Shown one piece after another: positions 56,901-64,000 of a DNA stretch of 64,000 nt. The translations under genes and the position numbers were made by a program. The stretch is from Mytilus californianus (taxonomy: Eukaryota > Mollusca > Bivalvia > Mytilida > Mytilidae): positions 75,847,558 through 75,911,557 of the forward strand of contig NW_026262668.1 in assembly GCF_021869535.1 (NCBI RefSeq), given 5' to 3'. The notes under the pieces were generated by a model. It made no database searches, had not been told where the DNA came from, and saw only the letters and a program-made list of their open reading frames with translations. Each line of letters starts with the position of its first letter. Position 1 is the stretch's first letter.

Positions 56901-58420
56901 TTAGCACATACTAAGAGATCTCCATGTCCAGCTTAAGTCTAAAATATATGAATTAGTACTTAGAATGTTACACTATAAGTCTGACTTCTGTTAATATGAT
57001 TTTCTTCTAATAATGTCACAGTCATGTTTTATGGCATTTATTTATTTATTTATAGATTTCAGGTACTGAGTTAGTGCATGCTAGTCATCACATTTTAAAC
57101 TTATAAACTGTTGAACATATACATATACCCTTTGAGGTGGCTTTTTCTGTTATGCTTCAAGAATGTAAAATTTTACCAAGAGTATGACTGTGACAAGTAC
57201 ATTGTTAATTAATTCATCTGTATTTGTTATATCCCACCTGTAGCTTAAAACTATGTCAGCTTATATATTTTACTAGAATATTTTGTTATTTATGCTTTTA
57301 CGAATCGTGAATAAGTCACTTTTTGTGTCCTGTTTAAACTATATTTAAGAAAAATGGGGCATTCTAATTGAGTACTTAACGGTTAAGAACTTTTAAATTT
57401 ACGCCTTGAAAACTACGCGTGTGATTAACATGATTAATAAGTTGATTTGATATAAAGCAGTACAAAGTAGGATGATACATAGACGTGGTTTATGTGACTA
57501 ATAAAGGTAACGCTTCTTAATAAAAATAAAGGTCTTTTTTCTATATAATGGTAATTAACTGTTATTGTTCTAATTGGCAATCGGATATTTCTTTTTTTTT
57601 TAACTCATTCAATTATCTCCATATAAAAGCAGCTCCATATTTGTGTTTCAACTGAAATTTTACAATATACTTTAATATAGTCTACTTACTTTGAAATGAT
57701 TTTTGTTATAAACATTGTTATTAAAAGAATATTAAGATTTGGTGGGCTTTAATTATTACTAAAATTTCTCAAATACAACACGAACTATAGATAAAGCATT
57801 TTGTTTTGGTTTTGTTCTGATTTGCAAAAAAAGTTTATCGTTTGGGTCCGGGTTTTTAATGCAAACAATTTCATACATATATATATATACAAACTTAATG
57901 GTTATTTCTCAAATATTAAAGTCATAATGAAGCAGTCAGCGACTATTAGTTTTATGTTGTTCAAACTTATTGATTTCGATCCATACAAAATTTCGTCGTT
58001 GCTTTTCTTACCGGATAATGTCTGATATTTAATCCATATTTTGATAATGAATAAGTCATTAGTCTATATTTAGATATGATGAGTCACTTCTATATAGAAA
58101 ACTATAAGATTATGCATTGTTTTAATGCCTTCCAAGCATGTCAAACGGAGACTGACATACATTTTTTTATTAAATAATGTAATACTAATAATAGCAGTAA
58201 ACTAGTTTGACTTAGTTTTTTTTAGAAGAATATACTAAAAGAATACCAAAGCGAAATCTCGAAAGCCCAAATATTAATTCAGCACTTGATACTATATTAA
58301 CTCGCTATTACACGGCTGCAATTGTTTACATTTAGTTATGATGATGGATGACTGTTTAACGCTTAGTGGCAAATGAAATGCTTATTCAGGACGAGATCAT
58401 GCTAATGTGATATAAATATA
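56901..58420. other. No gene identified
   Basis: AT-rich. Only short unsupported ORFs (57801-58025) and a small TA run near 57876-57890. Confidence 0.5.
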
Positions 58421-58424
58421 AACC

Positions 58425-58695
58425 CCGCTTTGTTCAAGACTGACACGCTAAGTCGTAGTTTTTAACATGCTAGTTCACCATGTAACAGTCCGCAGGAAGA
58501 TATATCCCTCTATCTGGACAAATTATTTTGACTCCGACTCGACAAGACTTTGCTCTTACTCCAGAATGTTGCATGATTAGTGGAGAAGCAGCAAATACCA
58601 GTTTTTCAAGCCTTCGGTCGTTTTAAACTCATACCTTTCACACTCGAGGCAATTACTCTACTACGAGACTATCGAGGCGTTTTTCACCAATTGTA
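58425..58695 (-). mobile_element. tRNA-derived SINE, degraded
   Basis: Minus strand: CCTCGATAGTCTCGTAGTAG (A-box-like, 58677 side), then GAGTTTAAAACGACC (decayed B box near 58620-58634), then a body with GCAAATACCAGTTTTTCAAG, TCTTACTCCAGAATGTTGCA and GTAACAGTCCGCAGGAAGA in complement. It matches a mussel SINE I remember, whose intact head is tRNA-like. Confidence 0.6.
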
Positions 58696-58699
58696 CTAT

Positions 58700-59760
58700 A
58701 TTTATTTTTGATGCTATTTAAACTTCACTACCAGAACAAACTTTGGTGCAATATAATTATAACGAGCTAATACTTATTGATATATTGTCTAAAGTAGATT
58801 TGCATGACTATATCTTTCCAGTATTTTTTTAACTTTACACATGACATTTTTGTACTTAATCAAAAAATGTTAAATAATTAAATATTCAAATGTGGTATGC
58901 ATAACAGCAAGTGCAATTATAATTTCCTGCCTTTGGCAATTGGGCTGTATTATATGTTACAATAGGTACAAGCACTAATTAAGTGTATTACAGAAAGATA
59001 TTTACTCAGGATATTTATGTACTTTTAAATTAGCATCTCTGACTAGTTTTTATCGTTTTGTTGAATTCATTTCCCGCCAAAAGTACGATGAATGTACAGT
59101 ATAAATCCTGGTACAGTTTAAGCGTGCTTTTTTAAAGGTTTCAGGTAATATTTTGAAGAAGCTATATATATATATATAATATCTTGTTTCCGTAGTTTCC
59201 AGGAAAGGAGCTACACTCTATCGAGAAACTCATCACAGCCTAAAAATGTAATAACAATTGAGAGAGGTATAGTTCATATGAAAGCAAAGAGCATATATGC
59301 TGCTTGAATGTTTCTATACAAATGAAAGGTTTTCCATATGATCGTAATTGAAATCACCTCTTTTGTTGTCTAAAATATTTAGTACCAAACCTTATGTTGC
59401 TTTCTAAATTTAGTTCTAATATGACGTACTTATTTCGCTTTGTAAAGAGAGCCGTGTTCTAATCAGCACAAAATATTTTTGACACATGCGCACAAACTTA
59501 CTGATTACATTCTCGTAAATTTCATTTGTATCCTAGCAATTTATATATATATATATATATATATATTAGCTGCTTACATTAAATTTTATTATATATTGCT
59601 ATTAAAACATCATATATTTACCTTGCTTTTAATTTTTAAACAATATGAAAATGTAATGTATATAAAATTATAGGGAGGAAACTGGACCTGCCAAATATCC
59701 CTAAGGTATTTTCGTAAGCTTTAAAAATACCATATGTGTCCTATTAGAATCGAAATCGTT
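58700..59760. other. AT-rich, no gene
   Basis: TA microsatellites at about 59165-59180 and 59540-59565. The ORF at 59479-59673 spans the latter. Nothing else supported. Confidence 0.55.
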
Positions 59761-59766
59761 CCTTCT

Positions 59767-59898
59767 TGTCATGCTCTATGCTTATTTTAACATGGGAAGG
59801 CATTATATTTGACCATATTGTACATCTCGCTAACGCTCAGTGTAAAATTTCGACAAATATAATGCATACCCATGTTGAAATGAGCATAGAGCATGACA
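59767..59898. repeat. 132-bp foldback
   Basis: Arms beginning TGTCATGCTCTATGCTTATT and ending in its complement pair over about 42 bp with few mismatches. The apex region holds CTCGCTAACGCTCAG. The ORF at 59766-59951 is incidental. Confidence 0.88.
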
Positions 59899-60184
59899 TG
59901 AAGGAATTATTTCTTAAGTTTAAGTATAAAGCAGCTGGATTTGAGGTATGATCCTATATTTCAAGTTTAATTGGATAGAAGCAATTAACCAATTCCTTAA
60001 TTTATATTTTTAGTGATAGGAGAATACAGTCATCATCTCTGTCTTAGCTGGAAACATGATAGATTTTAAGTGTAATGCTTGGTTGGTTTCGTTCGTCTGT
60101 AGAAGTCCCTTTATGGACGTTTGTTATTCTGTTAGCTGTTGGCGTTAAGGATGAGGAATAGTTATGCAGCGCAAATAAGATAGG

Positions 60185-60300
60185 CGAAATATACCAAAGG
60201 GACATTTAAACTCATAAGTCGAAAATAAAGTGACAACGCCATGGCAAAAAACGAAAACGCCCAAAAGACAAACAACAGTATACAAACCACAATTGTTTAA
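60185..60300 (+). repeat. Dispersed mussel repeat
   Basis: GAAATATACCAAAGGGACAT, AACTCATAAGTCGAAAATAA, AGTGACAACGCCATGGCAAA. The complement occurs in the RT-element tail at 3530-3640. A long TA run follows at 60452-60478. Confidence 0.7.
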
Positions 60301-60772
60301 CTTTTAAAAATAAATTAAAAGCATGAAGTTCTTTTTTTTTTCTATTTATCCTCAGCTGGCTGACAACTAGCACTCTTTATACAAAACTATTCAAAGGTCG
60401 GGTCCCATGAAAGAAAAACATCATTGGTGACGGCCGTATCAGTTATGATAACCTATATATATATATATATATATATAGATGTTTACACCCTCGTCCGTTG
60501 GTTCCTGGTGGAAACATTTTTCATTGGCCTTCAAACATAAAACTTCAAAAACACATTTCAAAAGATCATCAGATAAACGAAGCTGATTTTGACTTTGCTC
60601 TCACAAACTTTCTTTTTTGGACAACAATCTGCCATATCTCGCATTCTATGGTGCGTACATTTATATGCCATACTATATTATTTTTTCCTTTCCCACTTCT
60701 GCAATCAAACATGTTAACGCATGATATTCAGGGTAAACTAGGTAAACACCAAATTCAAGTATTACTTGTATG

Positions 60773-61485
60773 TTAAAGGGCCATTAGCTGCAATTTTGAC
60801 AAAAAAAATAAAATACGATTTTTTTTCTTTCAAACAGTTATAAAAGCGGAATAATGAAATGATATTTCGTTATTAGCAGTCAGTTTGGTTCAATTTGGTC
60901 AAAATAAGATAAAAAAAAACATCGCAAATGTATTATTCACGGGCAAATCAATAATTTAACCTCAGTTGAACCCGTATTCATGTCACCCTAACTTTACCTT
61001 TAGCTGCAGATAGATAACGCACACCCGAAACGTGTTCAGTTTATTAATAAAGAAAAGGATGACAACATTGAAAAGTGAAACAAGGAAGCCAGCATAAAAA
61101 AAAAATTATTTCTTTGAACGGTTCGGCCTACAAGATATCATTCATATCCAGGTAAACCATGATTTACATTTTTTTTAAATATATGACATGAAATCAAACA
61201 GACCTAGATAAATCCTTAATACACAACTCCACGTGCTTCTCAGTCCATTTATATTTATAGTTATGTTTATATCGGGCAAAATTACTATCAACAGTCTTCG
61301 AATGTAATCTCGATGGTTAATTAGATGGCTGATATACTGATACATTATAACGAGTCCATGCATTGTTAATTGTTTCTTTTGGACTTGTTGTAATTTGGAA
61401 TTACGTTTTAGTGTGTTTTTGAATCAAATATGAGAATTTAAGTCAAATCGGTGATCATGAATTTTGACAGATATTGCCCCTTTAA
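60773..61485 (-). mobile_element. Short TTAA-flanked element related to the 46178-49101 element
   Basis: TTAAAGGGCCATTAGCTGC at the left and the complement of TATTGCCCCTTTAA at the right form about 28-bp inverted ends. Both termini and about 250 bp at one side match the 2.9-kb element in reverse orientation. At 713 bp it lacks the long interior. The 92-aa ORF ending 60776 stops at its edge and is not part of it. Confidence 0.75.
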
Positions 61486-61552
61486 ATGGTCAGTTACATT
61501 TTATGATATTCTAAGGGAAAAAATCGCCAAAGATACCATGTTTGTGATCCTT

Positions 61553-61625
61553 TGTGCCAGACGCGCGCTGCATCTATAAAAGACTCACCAGTGACGCTAG
61601 AATCATAAACGTTAAACTAGAATTG
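61553..61625 (+). repeat. Fragment of the 'ACGCGCG' dispersed repeat
   Basis: CAGACGCGCGCTGCATCTAT, AAAAGACTCACCAGTGACGC: the same family as 6335-6495. Confidence 0.7.
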
Positions 61626-61629
61626 ACAT

Positions 61630-63430
61630 ATTATATTGCATTTTTTTTTATTTTAATAACTTAAAAAAAAAAACATATTTTTTTCGACAAAGAAATTAGC
61701 TACATTGCAAAAATTGCTTGTTTAAGTTACTTGTTTAAGTTACTTCTTTTCCGGCCTTAACTTAAACGATCATAGATTAATATAAATGCTTAACTAGAGA
61801 TTATTAGGCTCTAAGATTGTAGATAACAAAAGACCAGTTCTAATTCCAAGCATTTTTGTTTTCGACCAGGGATTTCAATTGGATTGCATATTTCATTTTT
61901 AACGTTTAGAATGTACGTTGTTTGTTCTAATCCAAAGGTATTGTCTAGAGGCAAAAACAAACATGCAATGGCTAATTATAAGTTTACTACCATCAGGTTT
62001 GTTTTTCATCATAAACATCATTTTTGATAATATACTTCTGTTACTGAGTGTTTAAATATTTCCTTTTATTGTTTCTAGACCCAAGTCGTGACACAAAATT
62101 TAATTAGAATTCCCTACGCGGAAGTGTTCTGCTTTTTTTTATACATATAACATCCTCTTTGCAACTTATTTCCAATGCATATAGTAAATTTATTCCAATC
62201 AATAAGAGTTTCATTGAGTACATTGTTTCTGAGTGATATGGCGTACATAATTGGCTATTTGTGCATTACTATTAATCTACTTGTACTTTTATAACTTTTA
62301 ATTTCGTTTCAGTTGTAAATACTGCTTTAAATTAAATTTGCAATTCAGTTTTGGTTTTTTTTTAAATCCTACCGATTTTGGAAAACGAGAAAGATCTTAA
62401 GTTTTCTCTTTGAAATTGTTTCACATTCCGTCATGCATTAGTTTGTAACTTACTATGAGGTATGAGTTTTTACAAAAATGTGAAACAATTCAAAAGAGAA
62501 AAATTACGGTCTGCTTTGTGCTCAAAATGATAAGCGAAAAAATATGACAAGCAGCAACCAAAGACAACCACTGAGTTACAAGCGCCTGACTTTGGACAAG
62601 CACGTAAAGAGTGTGGCGGGGTTGAACATATCAACTTTGATCTTAATTTGTTATTTTTGCAAGATGTTATTATCTCTGGTTTAAGAAGACATTCTTATTT
62701 TCATACATAAATTTTACATTGTATATTTTTGAGATATGGTCCAATCACTAGCAAACTATGACTTTTGCTCTTATTCCTAAGATGCTATTTTCAATGCCAT
62801 AAAAAATTATTATTTGCACATGATATGGTGAAAATTTTACACAAATTTTCACAGAGCATATGCTCCCAAGACAGATAACTCATTAAAACATTATGACTTA
62901 CGAAATAAACGTTTAAAAAAAATAATGCCTATTCTGATAAATACAGAAAAAAATATGATTAAATATCTTTGTGGTGCAATATCGGGCCTTACAGTAGCAC
63001 CTTGCAAGCAGTGAATTTCTTTAATCTACGTCAAAGTAGTAATAAGTATTTGCTGCAATTGTTGATTGCGCTACTGATGATGCTAGAACGTGCTTATATT
63101 ATTATATTCCCGTAAAATAAGGGACATAAAACTGTTTTACAACGTTTTATTGTTTCTGACATTAATGCTCATTATATTTGATGCATGTATTTGCTTGTTT
63201 TCAATTAAAGGTTTACATGAGATTCACGCTTCCTTGTGTTTGTCTTTCTCTCATAAATGTCTAGTTCACATCTTTTCGCTTTGAAAGTTTCATAATAATA
63301 GTTTTTACTTTTTTATCTTGTTTTTGCATATTTTTTTCTTGTTATTGTTGTGTCTTTTCAATTACGTCATACTTCGTGATAAACATGTTCAATCTTTTGA
63401 AAATCTTATAGTTTTTAACTTTACCAAAAC
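61630..63430. other. No gene identified; one repeat fragment
   Basis: Positions 62520-62640 read like a dispersed mussel repeat (ACAACCACTGAGTTACAAGC, GACTTTGGACAAGCACGTAA). The rest is AT-rich with short ORFs only (63090-63284). Confidence 0.5.
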
Positions 63431-63519
63431 ATGTTTTGTTTAAATTTTACATCAATAAGTTACTTGTTGCTAGGTACGTATGATTTTTTAAATATTCAAT
63501 ATTTGCAAATGTCAAAGCA

Positions 63520-63795
63520 ATTGCTTTCAGATCTGCTGAGTTGGTATGTTTCTAGGTCACCATATCTGATATGCTGGGTAGTTTCCAGATCACCAGATCT
63601 GCCACGCTGGTATGCGTTTCAAAGTCACCAGATCTGCTACGTTGGTATGTTTCCAGGTTACCAGATCTGCTTTGCTGATATATTTCTAGACCACCAGATC
63701 TGCCACACTGGTATGTTTTACATATCACCGGATCTACTACACTGGAATGTTTCCAAGTCAACAGATCTGCTAAGCTGGTTTGTTTTTAAATCAAG
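63520..63795 (+). repeat. 33-bp minisatellite, 8 copies
   Basis: CAGATCTG or a variant at 63528, 63561, 63594, 63629, 63662, 63695, 63729 and 63762. The period is 33 with two short indels, each unit ending near CTGGTATGTTT. Because 33 is eleven codons, both strands show open frames (128 aa plus, 69 aa minus), but the 35- and 34-bp units shift frame and no domain is present. Confidence 0.93.
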
Positions 63796-63839
63796 GATTT
63801 CCATTATGTTCCGCTAGTTTTTCCATGGTAAATTATTTG

Positions 63840-63965
63840 CGATCCATAACAGAGGTTTGATCCGAGGTCAATGGTTTCCGATTCGGCACAGAGGATTATT
63901 CCGAATTCAATGGTTTCCATTTCGGTACAGAGGTTTATTTCTAAAACAAGGCTTTCTACTCCGCA
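63840..63965 (+). repeat. 39-bp tandem repeat, 3 copies
   Basis: ACAGAGG at 63849, 63888 and 63927, with CAATGGTTTCC.TTCGG in between. Adjacent to the 33-bp array but unrelated in sequence. Confidence 0.85.
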
Positions 63966-64000
63966 ACTCATGTGTGTAATCTAACACTTGTTTTCCAAAG

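Noticed and set aside
63431-63817. 128-aa ORF, the longest in the window
   Set aside because: It covers the 33-bp tandem repeat. Units of 35 and 34 bp shift frame, the other strand is equally open and no domain is visible.

Overview
The window looks like nuclear genomic DNA of a bivalve mollusc, most likely a mussel (Mytilus or a close relative). This is inferred from AT-rich, intron/intergenic-like sequence with no long ORF and from many dispersed repeats I recognise from mussel genomes: the 'ATTGCCAATGAGAC' family, the 'ACGCGCGTTTCGTC' family and the 'CTTGGTACAGGCAT' family. Identification rests on memory of repeat families, not on a search. No complete protein gene, rRNA or functional tRNA is visible. 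One short exon-like segment (25971-26080) is the best candidate for host coding sequence.

Layout. 1-2642: a near-perfect 2.3 kb palindrome made of 1006-bp units, with a third partial unit in direct orientation at the window start. 3.1-12.9 kb: the C-terminal end of a reverse transcriptase (RT) pseudogene, a tRNA-derived SINE, foldback elements, two non-autonomous Helitrons in opposite orientation (6596-7144 and about 11309-12016), and a repeat rich in nuclear-receptor half-sites. 13.4-19.8 kb: a pair of covarying hairpins, a LINE 3' end, a LINE RT pseudogene, and a larger copy of the RT pseudogene interrupted by a hAT-like MITE. 20-26 kb: a G18 tract, a 52-bp minisatellite with a six-unit higher-order repeat, and the candidate exon. 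28.8-31.8 kb: a diverged 79-bp satellite with a homogenised core. 33.8-34.5 kb: a third RT pseudogene, on the minus strand.

38.5-56.9 kb is an old tandem segmental duplication: copy A is about 38520-49600 and copy B about 50660-56900. Conserved blocks keep the same order, and the copies differ in size through transposon insertions. Each copy shows empty sites for insertions in the other. This defines a 2.9-kb TTAA-targeting (piggyBac-like) element, a TA-targeting MITE, and a 1.1-kb insert in copy A that carries five TTAGGG repeats. A retroelement gag-like pseudogene lies at the A/B junction. 56.9-64 kb holds another SINE, a 132-bp foldback, a short relative of the TTAA element, and two minisatellites (33 and 39 bp) at the right edge.

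In sum, the window records transposon decay, satellite homogenisation and segmental duplication. The most distinctive signals are structural: palindromes whose apex is a GCGAAGC mini-hairpin, higher-order repeat patterns in two arrays, and paired hairpins with compensatory changes.
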